DNA of 64,000 nucleotides, taken from Haloferax elongans ATCC BAA-1513 (GTDB lineage: Archaea; Halobacteriota; Halobacteria; Halobacteriales; Haloferacaceae). The notes beneath the pieces are model-generated. The model was not told where the DNA came from. It saw only the letters and a list, made by a program, of their open reading frames with translations, and did no database searches. The stretch is from the NCBI RefSeq assembly GCF_000336755.1, contig NZ_AOLK01000011.1, positions 532,876 through 596,875 on the forward strand, written 5' to 3'. Below, piece by piece: positions 26,549-35,124 of this stretch (positions are counted from its first letter, which is position 1; the number at the start of each line of letters is the position of its first letter). The position numbers were made by a program, and so were the translations under genes.

Positions 26549-27106
26549 ATGACAACGACAGAACCCACCCAGAGAGTGGTCTCGTTCGACAATCGCGAAA
26601 CTCGTGATGACGAGATGCAGACCACGGCCGAAGAGTGGATTTCAGACCTCATTGCAGACACCGAAGACGCACACAACAGCGAGGCGTTCCAACAGTGGTT
26701 AGATATCCAGCGTCGCTTTCACGACTACTCCACCCAAAATAGTCTCCTCATTGCCCTGCAGTGTCCCCACGCCACCCACGTTGCAGGATACAGAACGTGG
26801 CAAGACGAATTCGACAGGCAGGTCTCGAAAGGAAAGTCTGCAATCTGGATTTGGGCACCGATCACCGCAAAAACGTGTCCCGTCTGTGGCGAGACGAAAT
26901 CCAGACACGACGACGAGTGTACAAGCGACGGCGTTCCGTACGACGACTGGTCGACAGCGCTGCTCAGTTTCAAGTCAGTTCCCGTGTTTGATGTCTCGCA
27001 GACCGAAAGTGAGGCGTCGAGTACAAAACCTCAGACGAGTACAATACGTCGTAGCCCACCTCACTCTCACACCGCCGTCACCGCAAGCGTCACGTCCGTC
27101 TCGTGA
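26549..27106 (+). pseudogene. ArdC-like antirestriction protein, C-terminally truncated
   Basis: The first 150 codons match the N-terminal domain of ArdC-like single-strand DNA-binding proteins: TAEEWISDLI, FHDYSTQNSLLIALQCPHAT, VAGYRTWQDEFDRQV, KGKSAIWIWAPIT, a zinc insert CPVCGETKSRHDDEC, and SFKSVPVFDVSQTE. After that the frame runs into unrelated Ser/Thr-rich codons and through the 32-bp repeat to a stop at 27104. The C-terminal metalloprotease-like domain is absent. ATG 26549 is chosen because family similarity begins there. Confidence 0.7.
27065..27096. repeat. Right copy of 32-bp direct repeat (putative attachment site)
   Basis: Exact match to 22701-22732. It spans the final seven codons and stop of the minus-strand gene at 27067-27612, so the host gene is kept whole at this junction. 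Confidence 0.65.
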
Positions 27107-27612
27107 CGCGGCGTCGACACCACGACATCGACCGCCACAGCGACAACCGTCGTCTCCCCGGCGCGCTCCTGCACGACGACTCCGCGGTCGGCGACACAGG
27201 GACCGAAGGCTCGGTACGGACCGCTCGGACAGTTTCTGAGCGCCCATCCGCCAGCGGCGGAGTTGTTCGTCGTTACCGCCACCCCACCAGCACCTGTGTG
27301 GGCGCGTTCGATTCGCGCGAGGTCGGGGCCGAGTTCGTCCCTGAAGTCGGAGACGGCTGCCTGTCTCGCGCCCCAACTGTACCGCCCGGCGACGTGGGCA
27401 GTCGCGGCGTGAACCGCGTCCTCGGTCGCCGCCGAGATGTCCGAGAGTTCCGGTGCGTCAGCCGACCCGCCGTAGGCGAGTTGCGCGTGTGCGAAGACGA
27501 GCGCGAGGAGCGCGACGGCGACGACTGCGCCGGAGACCAAGACAAGTTGGCCGCGGTCTGCGGCGGTGGTGTCGCCGCCTCGCTTCAAACACGCTCGCCA
27601 CCGACGACTCAC
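27067..27612 (-). CDS. Pilin-like protein of the type IV pilus operon (DUF7261-like)
   Basis: 181 residues, last gene of the pil operon. A short charged N terminus is followed by one hydrophobic helix (RGQLVLVSGAVVAVALLALVFAH in the reading frame), the typical pilin-like layout, then an extracellular domain with a CPSGPYRAFGPC cysteine pair. GTG 27612 is chosen because it overlaps the upstream stop by 4 bases (GTGA). Its 3' end carries the right 32-bp repeat. Confidence 0.72.
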   Translation of the reverse strand: MSRRWRACLKRGGDTTAADRGQLVLVSGAVVAVALLALVFAHAQLAYGGSADAPELSDISAATEDAVHAATAHVAGRYSWGARQAAVSDFRDELGPDLARIERAHTGAGGVAVTTNNSAAGGWALRNCPSGPYRAFGPCVADRGVVVQERAGETTVVAVAVDVVVSTPRHETDVTLAVTAV

Positions 27613-28055
27613 GGGTACCACACCTCCAGCGTCGCCGTACACCGCGGGACGACGACCGACGCAGACCCGACTCGCGCGTCCGCCGGTGGTGGCGTTCCTG
27701 CCTCGCCAACGTCCGTCTGGATAGAGACGAACGCACCCGGTGAGACTCCCGATTTGGCGACCGTTCGCAACTGCGCGACGCGAGCGTCGAAGTCGCTTTC
27801 AGACGCGCACGCAACCCCGAGGAGCGTTCCGGGACCGTCTGCTGGCGCTTCAGCGACGAGTGCGGCGGCATCACGCGCTTGCTCGGCGAGCGGTGTGGAC
27901 GATTGGTCCAGTGTCGCGGTCGGGTACTCGGGCGTCAGCGCGAAGCCCGCTGCGACGGTGAGCACGAGCAGCGTCGCAACCGCAGCCTCGATGACGGTCA
28001 GCGAGAGTTGGCCGCGACTCTCACCACTCGGCGAACTGAAGCCACGCTCACGCAT
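27609..28055 (-). CDS. Pilin-like protein (DUF7262-like)
   Basis: 148 residues. The N-terminal ESRGQLSLTVIEAAVATLLVL has the class III (pilin) signal layout: a short basic leader, then a 20-residue hydrophobic helix with an early Glu. The exported part is Ala-rich with two Cys (VACAS, PRCTAT). It overlaps both neighbours by a few bases. Probably a minor pilin or assembly component of the PilB/PilC system encoded upstream. Confidence 0.72.
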   Translation of the reverse strand: MRERGFSSPSGESRGQLSLTVIEAAVATLLVLTVAAGFALTPEYPTATLDQSSTPLAEQARDAAALVAEAPADGPGTLLGVACASESDFDARVAQLRTVAKSGVSPGAFVSIQTDVGEAGTPPPADARVGSASVVVPRCTATLEVWYP

Positions 28056-28761
28056 CGACTGTCACCTCCACGCGAGTCGGCTGTCGCTCGATGATGGTTG
28101 CCGAGACAGTCACCTGCCCAGCCGGTGCTGGGCCAGTCGCTTCGACACCGACTGTTGGGTCGGCGTACGTCGAGACGTTCACTGTGTGGGTTCCTTCGAC
28201 GCCGGTCGGTCTGTGGAGGACGACCCGGTCGTTGACGGTGACGGCCCGCACAGTGGTGCCGTTTGCTGGGTCGACGTCGATGTGAAGCTGGTCGGTCCGG
28301 CCGTCGAGACTCCCGCGACTGTCGTTGTCGATGGCGAACGAAATCTGGTCGGAACGCGTGCTGACGAGTCCGACGCCACGAGTGGCGGTCGTGCCTGTCG
28401 TGTTGTTGATGTCGCCGCGAGTTGCGACCACGTCGTCGTCGACGACGACGCGGAAGTCGGTTCCTCGAAGTGCTGGAATCGCCGACGCGAGTTTCGATGC
28501 ATTGGTTTGGTTGACTCGCTCCGCAGAGAGTGTCCCGTCTGCCATGGTCAGTGGCGAATCGGTGACGAGCGCCGACGCGGCACTCTCTGCGTGGCGCTGT
28601 TCGAGCGGGTTGCCAGTCGCGTCCACGAGCGCTTGGTCCGCCAGAACGACGCTCGTGGTCGTCACCGCGGTCAAGAGAACCAGCGCGATAGCGAGGCCAG
28701 CGAGCGTCGTCTGTCCCCGGCACGAAGTGGGCTGGCTCAGGTGGCGGTGCTCTCTACTCAT
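28048..28761 (-). CDS. Pilin-like protein (DUF7263-like)
   Basis: 237 residues. The N terminus CRGQTTLAGLAIALVLLTAV is a single hydrophobic helix after a basic leader. A Thr/Val/Asp-rich extracellular domain with many N-glycosylation sequons (NQT, NAS, NNT, NGT, NVS) follows. ATG 28761 is used rather than a start 11 codons earlier, since it gives the usual 8-base overlap with the preceding gene. Part of the same operon. Confidence 0.72.
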   Translation of the reverse strand: MSREHRHLSQPTSCRGQTTLAGLAIALVLLTAVTTTSVVLADQALVDATGNPLEQRHAESAASALVTDSPLTMADGTLSAERVNQTNASKLASAIPALRGTDFRVVVDDDVVATRGDINNTTGTTATRGVGLVSTRSDQISFAIDNDSRGSLDGRTDQLHIDVDPANGTTVRAVTVNDRVVLHRPTGVEGTHTVNVSTYADPTVGVEATGPAPAGQVTVSATIIERQPTRVEVTVDA

Positions 28762-29314
28762 TGCCGTCCTCCACGCGGCTCGTATCAGGACCATTCAGCA
28801 GTTCGAGCGCCGTTCCGTTGTCTTCGGCGGTCACTCTGACAGCAGCGTCGCTTCCGCTGTCCCACGTCCCCGAGACGGAGACCGAATCTGGGAGCGAAAC
28901 CGGAAGCTGCCGGTCGTACGCGTCTTGGGGGTGGTCGAGGACGAGCGCAGGTGTGGTAGTGTTCGAGTCAGAATCGAACGAGGTGTTCGAGACGTATCGA
29001 ATTCGATAGCTATGGCCGCGAATCGACCGTGGAAGGTCGACGATAACGGTTCGGTGGCCACGAGTCACCGAGTCGGGGAGTCGAGCGGCCGTCTCGGTTC
29101 GCTCGACTGCGGTCGAGAGCGTCCTGTCGGCGAGTTCGTCGGCGACTGCATCTCGGTGGTCGGGCACGACACCGCCGAAGAGAACGGTCGTCAGCAAGCC
29201 CACGAACAGGACGACGACCGCTGCTTCGAGCGCCTTGCTGACGACGGGAACGACTGCGCGCTGGTCGGCTCGGAGTGAGGCCAACGATTGCCGTAGGGGC
29301 CGACGGTCAGCCAC
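28754..29314 (-). CDS. Pilin-like protein (DUF7266-like)
   Basis: 186 residues. A basic leader ADRRPLRQSLASLRADQRA precedes a hydrophobic helix (KALEAAVVVLFVGLLTTVLF). The exported domain has HRTVIVDLPRSIRGHSYRIR, a conserved-looking feature of this group. GTG 29314 is the start; it overlaps the upstream gene by 8 bases. Likely a minor pilin or pseudopilin. Confidence 0.72.
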   Translation of the reverse strand: MADRRPLRQSLASLRADQRAVVPVVSKALEAAVVVLFVGLLTTVLFGGVVPDHRDAVADELADRTLSTAVERTETAARLPDSVTRGHRTVIVDLPRSIRGHSYRIRYVSNTSFDSDSNTTTPALVLDHPQDAYDRQLPVSLPDSVSVSGTWDSGSDAAVRVTAEDNGTALELLNGPDTSRVEDGNE

Positions 29315-30059
29315 GCCGCACCTCCACCGTGAGGTCGTACTGGACGACCGTGAGCGTCTGGTCCGCCGGAAGCGTCACCACGACGCTTGGAACGCCATCG
29401 CCGTCGAAGTCAGACCGTGTCGTGTCGAACCCGCGTCGTTCGTAGGCTCGCTCCCACGCGGTGGGTGCGGCGGTTTCGACGGCGACGGTGTAGGTGTCGA
29501 CCGGACGCTCACTCACGGTTCGTGTCGTTTGCGTCTGGAGTTCGGTTCCGGCGTCGAGACCGCCGCCATCGCTCGACGAGGCGTTCAGCACTGGGAGCGG
29601 GAGAAACGCTGCGTCGCCCGCGCTGGAGAGAGGCACAGGTGTCACGAGCTGTGCGTTTTCACCCGTCCCACGTACGACGGCACCGCCCACGAACGCGACT
29701 CGGTGGCTCCCGATAGTTGCGACGTAGCCGTCGGCGTCGTAGGTTCGGTTCACGCCGCTGTCGGCGATGACTCGGACCGTTCGATTCACACGGACGAGGT
29801 TGCCGTCGGTGACGCGCATGGGGTACGCGCCGTCTTCACTTGCAAACGTCCCGTCTCTGAGTGATTCGAACCCGTCCGCTGCGGCACCGGCGTCTGCCGA
29901 GGTGCGCTGAGCGTCGACGAGGCCGCCGACGCTCGCGGTCACGAGACCGATCGCGACGACGCCGATGCCGAGTAGGAGCGCGACACCGACGACGTTCGAC
30001 TGGGCGCGGGTCTCGCTTCTCGAACTCGCTGTTCGGGTTCGACTCGTCGGGCCGGTCAT
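29307..30059 (-). CDS. Archaeal type IV pilin-like protein (DUF7289-like)
   Basis: 250 residues. The N terminus ETRAQSNVVGVALLLGIGVV is close to the archaeal pilin consensus (charged leader, small residues, long helix), so it is the best candidate major pilin of the operon. The exported domain is Thr/Val/Asp-rich. ATG 30059 is chosen because it overlaps the pilC stop by 4 bases; the frame is open further upstream only inside pilC. Confidence 0.74.
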   Translation of the reverse strand: MTGPTSRTRTASSRSETRAQSNVVGVALLLGIGVVAIGLVTASVGGLVDAQRTSADAGAAADGFESLRDGTFASEDGAYPMRVTDGNLVRVNRTVRVIADSGVNRTYDADGYVATIGSHRVAFVGGAVVRGTGENAQLVTPVPLSSAGDAAFLPLPVLNASSSDGGGLDAGTELQTQTTRTVSERPVDTYTVAVETAAPTAWERAYERRGFDTTRSDFDGDGVPSVVVTLPADQTLTVVQYDLTVEVRRG

Positions 30060-31975
30060 ATCAGACCGACCCCCGCGTACACGACGTAACAGGCAGTGAC
30101 GAGGATGGCAGAGTGGAGTAGCGCTTCGTAGCGGCCGCGACTCGCCGTCCCGGCGAACCACCCGGACGCGAGCATCGTCGCCTGTGTGACGACGTACATT
30201 CGATAGCGGTCGCGGGTCAGGTCGACGGCATCGGCGTCGATAGCGAACGACCCCGAAGACGAGAGTGTGGACAGTTGCGCGAACCCGTCGAAGACGTGGA
30301 CGTTGACGGCGACGGTGATGCCGACGACCAAGAGCGCGGTCGTCCATCCGACCGCGACGTAGACGAGTAGGCTCGACCGAAGCGCCCGTTTTTCGTGGTA
30401 GAGGCGGCCGATTTCGCTCTGGAGCGTGTCGAAGACGGTTCCCGTGTCGCTGCCGCCATCGAGCGCCCCGACGACGAGGCCAATCGTCTGTTCGGCCATC
30501 GGCGTCCCAACTCTATCGACAAAGCGTTCGAGCGCGGCGGTTCGGAGGTCGACGTCCGTTCCTGCACTCGGTGCGGTCAGTCGTAAGTTGAGCGCGAGGT
30601 CGGCCACGTCGGGGTCGAGCGGTCCGAGGTCGACATCCTGCCCGACGTGCTCGACGGCCGCAGCGAACGGCCGACCGAGACTGACGTGTCCCGACACGGC
30701 GTGGACGAAGTCTTTCAGTTCACGGTCTTTCGCGTCGTCGATGCGGGCGCGTCGGACGCCGACGAGACCAACGGGAAGCGCGTACGCCACGTACCCGGTG
30801 AGAGCCATGCCAAATGCGTCGACACCGACGAGTGCGGCAGCAACGCTGACGACGAGCGCCGGACCGACGAAGACGACTGCGGCGCTCGCTGGATTCGTCG
30901 TCGCTGTTCCGAGTAGTTCGAGAGTCTCGCTCGGCCTCTCGTACTCGACTGACTGGTCCGGCGGACGCAGGCCAGCGATGAGGATGCTCGCCGCGAGGCC
31001 GACGCCGACGATGAAGAACGCGCTCGCGTAGACGACCACGCCGCGGACTGTCGTCGTTCCGAGCGGCGTGACGACGGGTGCAGAGAGTCCGGGCGCAATG
31101 ACGCTCATCACCGTGAGGACGATGACGAGAAGCGACGGGAGGACGAGCAGGACGATGAACAGTTCCGCGAGCAGTTCGAGAAAGCCCTCGGCACGGTCGC
31201 GAGCGCGGGCCTGTCTGTGTCCGAGCATTCTGCTCTCCATGCGGAGGTAGTTCCGGAGGGCGTCGTCACCCTGTCCGGCGTGCTCGCGGAACTTCAGGAG
31301 GAAGGGCGCGAGCATCCCTTCCGAGGGCGTGTCGCGGGCGACACGTCTGAGCCCTTCGTTCACGTTGCCGGTCAGCGAAGCAGTGTTGAGGACGCTCCGA
31401 AACGCCACGGCCGACTCGCCGTACGCGTCAGTTTCCGCGACACGGCGGAGCATCTCCCGTGGACCGTCACTCCCCGATGCGAGGACGTGGAGATAGCGAA
31501 CTGCGCCGGGAAGTGTCCGCTCGATGTTCTCTCTGCGTGCCGTGGCCCGCCAGCCGAGGTACCGTCCTGCGACGGTGAGGACCACTCGCCGAGTGAGTAC
31601 CGCAGTCACGAGCGCGGCCCCTGCCGCGATTGGCGTTCGCGGGACGACCGGAACCGGGACGCGGTCGAAGAATGGAACGACTGCGCGGAGCAGGTCCAGT
31701 ACTGCATCGACGGCCGCGTCCGGAATCGCCATCGCGACCAACAGGGTTGGCAATGCGACGAACAGCCCCGTCGCCCACGCGAGCCCGTAGGTGCGAGCGA
31801 GATAGAGGTCGAAGCTGATTCGGAGGTCAGTGCCGCGGTACCGACGCCGGTCTCGGTCGTGTCTGTCGGCGTCGGCGTGTCGGGCGAAGAGTGCGTAGAG
31901 CGCCCTGTCGAACACCGAAAGCGACCGAATGCGCGAGACACGCCGGTCGTCGATGGAGGTGTCGAACCCAGTCAC
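30056..31975 (-). CDS. pilC: Type IV pilus platform membrane protein PilC/TadC
   Basis: 639 residues with two T2SSF domains. The first follows RTLPGAVRYLHVLASGSDGP (written here as the region near residue 155), the second follows RELKDFVHAVSGHVSLGRPF near 425. About eight hydrophobic helices in two sets separate them. It anchors pilus assembly in the membrane and is driven by PilB. It overlaps pilB by 4 bases. Full-length for the archaeal family, which carries both halves in one chain. Confidence 0.92.
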   Translation of the reverse strand: MTGFDTSIDDRRVSRIRSLSVFDRALYALFARHADADRHDRDRRRYRGTDLRISFDLYLARTYGLAWATGLFVALPTLLVAMAIPDAAVDAVLDLLRAVVPFFDRVPVPVVPRTPIAAGAALVTAVLTRRVVLTVAGRYLGWRATARRENIERTLPGAVRYLHVLASGSDGPREMLRRVAETDAYGESAVAFRSVLNTASLTGNVNEGLRRVARDTPSEGMLAPFLLKFREHAGQGDDALRNYLRMESRMLGHRQARARDRAEGFLELLAELFIVLLVLPSLLVIVLTVMSVIAPGLSAPVVTPLGTTTVRGVVVYASAFFIVGVGLAASILIAGLRPPDQSVEYERPSETLELLGTATTNPASAAVVFVGPALVVSVAAALVGVDAFGMALTGYVAYALPVGLVGVRRARIDDAKDRELKDFVHAVSGHVSLGRPFAAAVEHVGQDVDLGPLDPDVADLALNLRLTAPSAGTDVDLRTAALERFVDRVGTPMAEQTIGLVVGALDGGSDTGTVFDTLQSEIGRLYHEKRALRSSLLVYVAVGWTTALLVVGITVAVNVHVFDGFAQLSTLSSSGSFAIDADAVDLTRDRYRMYVVTQATMLASGWFAGTASRGRYEALLHSAILVTACYVVYAGVGLI

Positions 31976-34290
31976 GGTTCACCAGCTGTAGTGTCGCCAC
32001 TGTTCTCGTCGGCGCGTTCGGCCATCCGGCGACGGACGCGTTCTACGGTCGCCGCCTCGTCGGTTCGGAGGTCCGAGAGGAACCCGAACAGTTGGTCGAC
32101 GTTGCTCACGTCTTCTCGAACGAGGTATTCCACGTAGCGGTGTTTGCGGTGGAACTCGCGCTCGACGGCCTCGACGTCTCTGTCCGTAGCGTTCGCGAGA
32201 CGATGGAACAGACGGAGGCCGACGCGTCGGTGGTCGTCGCCGAGCTGTGGGTGTTCGTACGAGAGGTCGAACGTCCCATCTGGACGGCGGCGTGCGATGG
32301 TGTTCCAGTGGAGTTTTCGACCGTCTTTCTCGACGACGCCGCGGCGACCCCACGTCTCGTCGAACTCCGATTCGGGAACGAGTTCGACGACTTCGGAGAC
32401 GTATCGCTCGCCATCGACTTTGTGCGGGAAGACCACGAGGTCGAGTTCGCGGAGGAGGTACGGCGGAAGCCCCTGTTCGATGACGCGGTTGACGAGCGTT
32501 TCGATGTCCGCAGCGTGAGTTGTTCCGATGACACCGTGGCCGGTGTTCAGCGTCTCGGCGAACGTGGCGAACGACTCTGGCGTGTTGATTTCGGCGATGA
32601 CCTCGACGTCCGGGTTCAGGTAATTCGCCTCGGTCATCAGGTCAGCCATCGAGACGCGTTTGAACTCGGATTCGTGGTCGCGGGTCGTCAGCGAGATACC
32701 CGTCTCGTGCGGGAGGTGGACTTCGCGTGAGCCCTCGTCGATGCTGATTGGGCGGTGGTCGTAGGGGATAAACGGCATGTGCGCGTTCATCAATGTCGTC
32801 TTCCCAACACCCGTCGCGCCCGAAAACAGCACGACGCGGTGGTGCTCGTAACACAGCCACAGCAGCGTTACGAGTTCGGTCGACAGCGACCCGCCTTCGA
32901 CGAGGTCCACGGGCGTCAGCACGTCTTTCGACTGCTTTCGAATCGAGACGTGCGGACCGCCTTCGGAGATAACCGGGAGTGCGACTGCACAGCGAATCGT
33001 CTCGTCGCTCTCGGTCGCCGTCGAGCCATCGACTTCACCGGGTCGGAGGTTGACCTTCGCACTCGGGTTCGAGGCGTTCAACTCCACGCCGTCGGCGGCG
33101 GCGAGTTGGGTCACGACGTTGGTGAACTCCGTCTCGTCTTCGAACGCGAGGTTCGTCGGCACGCGGAGGCCGCCGCGGCCGGTCACGTCGGCTCGCGGGA
33201 TGACCTTCACGCGCTCGCCGACGCGGTTAGCCTCGATGTCTTCGAGGTTCGGGTCGCGGATTGGAATCGTCAGGATCCCCTCGCCCACGTAGTCCCGGAG
33301 GACGTAGTACACGAGGTCGTCGAGGCGGTCCTGTGCGAACCGGCGGTCGACCGGCGGCAACGCGAGTCCGTACTCCGAAAGCGCCGTCCTGAGTCGGAAT
33401 CGCGTCGCGTCCACCCACGCCTTGGTGTTGCGGGCGGTGAGTTGCCGCGAGAGGAACTCACGCGCACGGTCGCGGACGAACCCGATTCGGTCGGCAACCA
33501 CGTCGTCGACGTTGGCTTCCCAGATGCGCTCTTTACAGGCGTCGATGAGGTCCGTGTCGCCGGGGACGAGGTCGGGTTCGAGGACCGCGTACTTCGTCGC
33601 GAATCGGTCGTCGCCGAGGAGACGGTCGCGGTAGACGACCACGTCCACGTCGTACCCGGCGAACGGGACCGTGTAGTGTTGAACGCGCTCTGCGGCGATA
33701 CGGTCGGAAAACGCCACGTCGGAGTCGAACGCGGTCGTCGCCGGGGCGAAGTTCTCGGTGTGGACGACGAGTCGCTCGGTGCCGTCGCCTCGACCGGCGT
33801 CGACGACTTCGATTTTCTCGTCGAGCGCGAGCGGCGTCACGTCGCCGAGCAATCGCAGGTCGGCGAGGGTGTGATACTCGACGCGCCGTCGGGCGGGTGG
33901 CGAGAGGTCGAGCAGCCGGTCGAGAACGCGTCGATACTTGGGTGACAGTCCGTCTGCTGCGCGCTCGGCCGCACCCTCACGAGTGAGCGGGCGGCGGCGC
34001 GTGACCGTCGAGAAGTGGTCGCGGACTGTTTCGAGTGCCCGGTGTTCTCGAACACCGAGTACCGGCTCCCGCACGTCGTAGTCGAACCCGTGGTCGGCGT
34101 CGCTAATCGTGACGACCGTATCGGGAGCGACTTCGTACTGTGCACGGACGTTCGGCGCGTACCACGCTGCCGGGTCGTCCGGCGGCACTGGCGCTGGAAC
34201 GGCATCCTCCTCGTTGGGTGTCGAGGGGGTGCCGAATTCGAGGGTCGGAGTGGGTGGCTCCGTCCCGTCAGACTCACCTTGGGTAGGCAT
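31972..34290 (-). CDS. pilB: Type IV pilus assembly ATPase PilB/TadA
   Basis: 772 residues of the type II/IV secretion ATPase family. The N-terminal 250 residues are the haloarchaeal extension. The P-loop is LFSGATGVGKTTLMNAHMPF near residue 490, followed by the Asp box (ISIDEGSREVHLPH), the Walker B region (LNPDVEVIAEINTPE) and the His box (GHGVIGTTHAADIETLVNRV). It hydrolyses ATP to add pilin subunits. It is first in a seven-gene minus-strand operon. The TATA box lies 25-34 bases before its ATG, so the message is nearly leaderless. Confidence 0.94.
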   Translation of the reverse strand: MPTQGESDGTEPPTPTLEFGTPSTPNEEDAVPAPVPPDDPAAWYAPNVRAQYEVAPDTVVTISDADHGFDYDVREPVLGVREHRALETVRDHFSTVTRRRPLTREGAAERAADGLSPKYRRVLDRLLDLSPPARRRVEYHTLADLRLLGDVTPLALDEKIEVVDAGRGDGTERLVVHTENFAPATTAFDSDVAFSDRIAAERVQHYTVPFAGYDVDVVVYRDRLLGDDRFATKYAVLEPDLVPGDTDLIDACKERIWEANVDDVVADRIGFVRDRAREFLSRQLTARNTKAWVDATRFRLRTALSEYGLALPPVDRRFAQDRLDDLVYYVLRDYVGEGILTIPIRDPNLEDIEANRVGERVKVIPRADVTGRGGLRVPTNLAFEDETEFTNVVTQLAAADGVELNASNPSAKVNLRPGEVDGSTATESDETIRCAVALPVISEGGPHVSIRKQSKDVLTPVDLVEGGSLSTELVTLLWLCYEHHRVVLFSGATGVGKTTLMNAHMPFIPYDHRPISIDEGSREVHLPHETGISLTTRDHESEFKRVSMADLMTEANYLNPDVEVIAEINTPESFATFAETLNTGHGVIGTTHAADIETLVNRVIEQGLPPYLLRELDLVVFPHKVDGERYVSEVVELVPESEFDETWGRRGVVEKDGRKLHWNTIARRRPDGTFDLSYEHPQLGDDHRRVGLRLFHRLANATDRDVEAVEREFHRKHRYVEYLVREDVSNVDQLFGFLSDLRTDEAATVERVRRRMAERADENSGDTTAGEP

Positions 34291-34314
34291 ACTACACGGG
34301 TTGCTAGGTTTTCG

Positions 34315-34324
34315 TATTTAATAA
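34315..34324 (-). promoter_or_regulatory. TATA box of the pil operon
   Basis: TTATTAAATA on the minus strand, centred about 30 bases upstream of the pilB ATG at 34290. This is the spacing expected for a leaderless haloarchaeal transcript. The rest of the 387-bp gap to 34677 holds no gene; a TATA-like ATATATTTT near 34627 points the other way, toward the toxin gene. Confidence 0.6.
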
Positions 34325-34677
34325 TTAGCTGATAGAGGTCGCTGTCGATACCGCATCTGTAAAACCGGTATACGAGATGATTCGAGGGACTAAGGCGAGT
34401 GTTTTGGATTAATTCCCGTGACCCGGGACGATTACCTACTATTGGTAGATACTGTTAAGATTATCAGAACTTGGATTGTGGTCGAGATAGTCGAGTCCCG
34501 TTCGCTACCAGATTGGTGTGAGAACTGTGGAGTGCTGTGAGTGAATACAACTCACCTACTCCTCAAGCCCCCACCCAAAGCAATTCCCCCGTTGGTCGCG
34601 CAATCCAGAATCAACCGCTCTCATAGATATATTTTGAGACATCATTCAAGCAACAAATAACATATGGGTAGGACATC

Positions 34678-35124
34678 ATGTCAGTGATACGAATGGGATT
34701 TCGCTCTGCGAAAGGGAAGACGAGCGAGGGTCAACAGTCCTCGACTGTCCCGTCGATTCAGGAGCTGACAGGCGGGTCAGACCGCAGCCGTGGTGGTGGT
34801 TGTGAGTCACTACCAGTACAAGACAGTGAAGCTGGGTTCGGTCTTGAAGCGTATCGCCCCGGAATGGGCGTCCAGATTCAACGCCTCGTCGAGAGTCACG
34901 GCGCGAGCCAGGTTCGGCAGTGGGCCGACGAAGGCATGACTGTGGACACGATGGGAAAACCGCGAGACATGCGCGCGTTTCGTGAACGCCAGCAGGAGCG
35001 CTCTGCTGAGGTTCCGAAAGATATCGAACGCGGAATGCGAAGTCAGTCCAGCGCAGTCGCAACGCACACCACGAGGCGTCGAAAGCCGGTGACGCACAAG
35101 TGCCCGACTCGGTTCGGGATGTGA
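34678..35124 (+). CDS. N-terminal part of an eCIS-core polymorphic toxin (frame broken)
   Basis: 148 codons. Residues 1-117 read as real protein: a Ser/Gly-rich head, GLEAYRPGMGVQIQRLVESH, then RQWADEGMTVDTMGKPRDMR and FRERQQERSAEVPKDIER. After about base 35030 this frame turns into Arg/Ser-rich nonsense. The neighbouring frame instead continues NAKSVQRSRNAHHEASKAGD straight into the eCIS-core domain. I therefore read this and the next entry as one gene with a single-base frame break near 35026-35034. ATG 34693 is an alternative start. Confidence 0.6.
   Translation: MSVIRMGFRSAKGKTSEGQQSSTVPSIQELTGGSDRSRGGGCESLPVQDSEAGFGLEAYRPGMGVQIQRLVESHGASQVRQWADEGMTVDTMGKPRDMRAFRERQQERSAEVPKDIERGMRSQSSAVATHTTRRRKPVTHKCPTRFGM

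Larger units (their letters stand above)
22733..27064. mobile_element. Putative decayed integrative element
   Basis: About 4.3 kb bounded by exact 32-bp repeats. It holds a Tat lipoprotein gene, an AT-rich block (about 23.9-26.5 kb, clearly lower GC than both flanks) with genes of unknown function, and an ArdC-like gene cut short at the right end. ArdC-like proteins are typical of haloarchaeal plasmids and integrated elements. No integrase or replication gene is visible, so it could not move by itself. The left 1 kb has host-like GC, so its membership is less sure. Confidence 0.5.

Noticed and set aside
27103..28839. 578-codon open frame on the plus strand
   Set aside because: It is the antisense shadow of three minus-strand pilin-like genes; composition is Arg/Ser/Val-rich and there is no promoter or start context.
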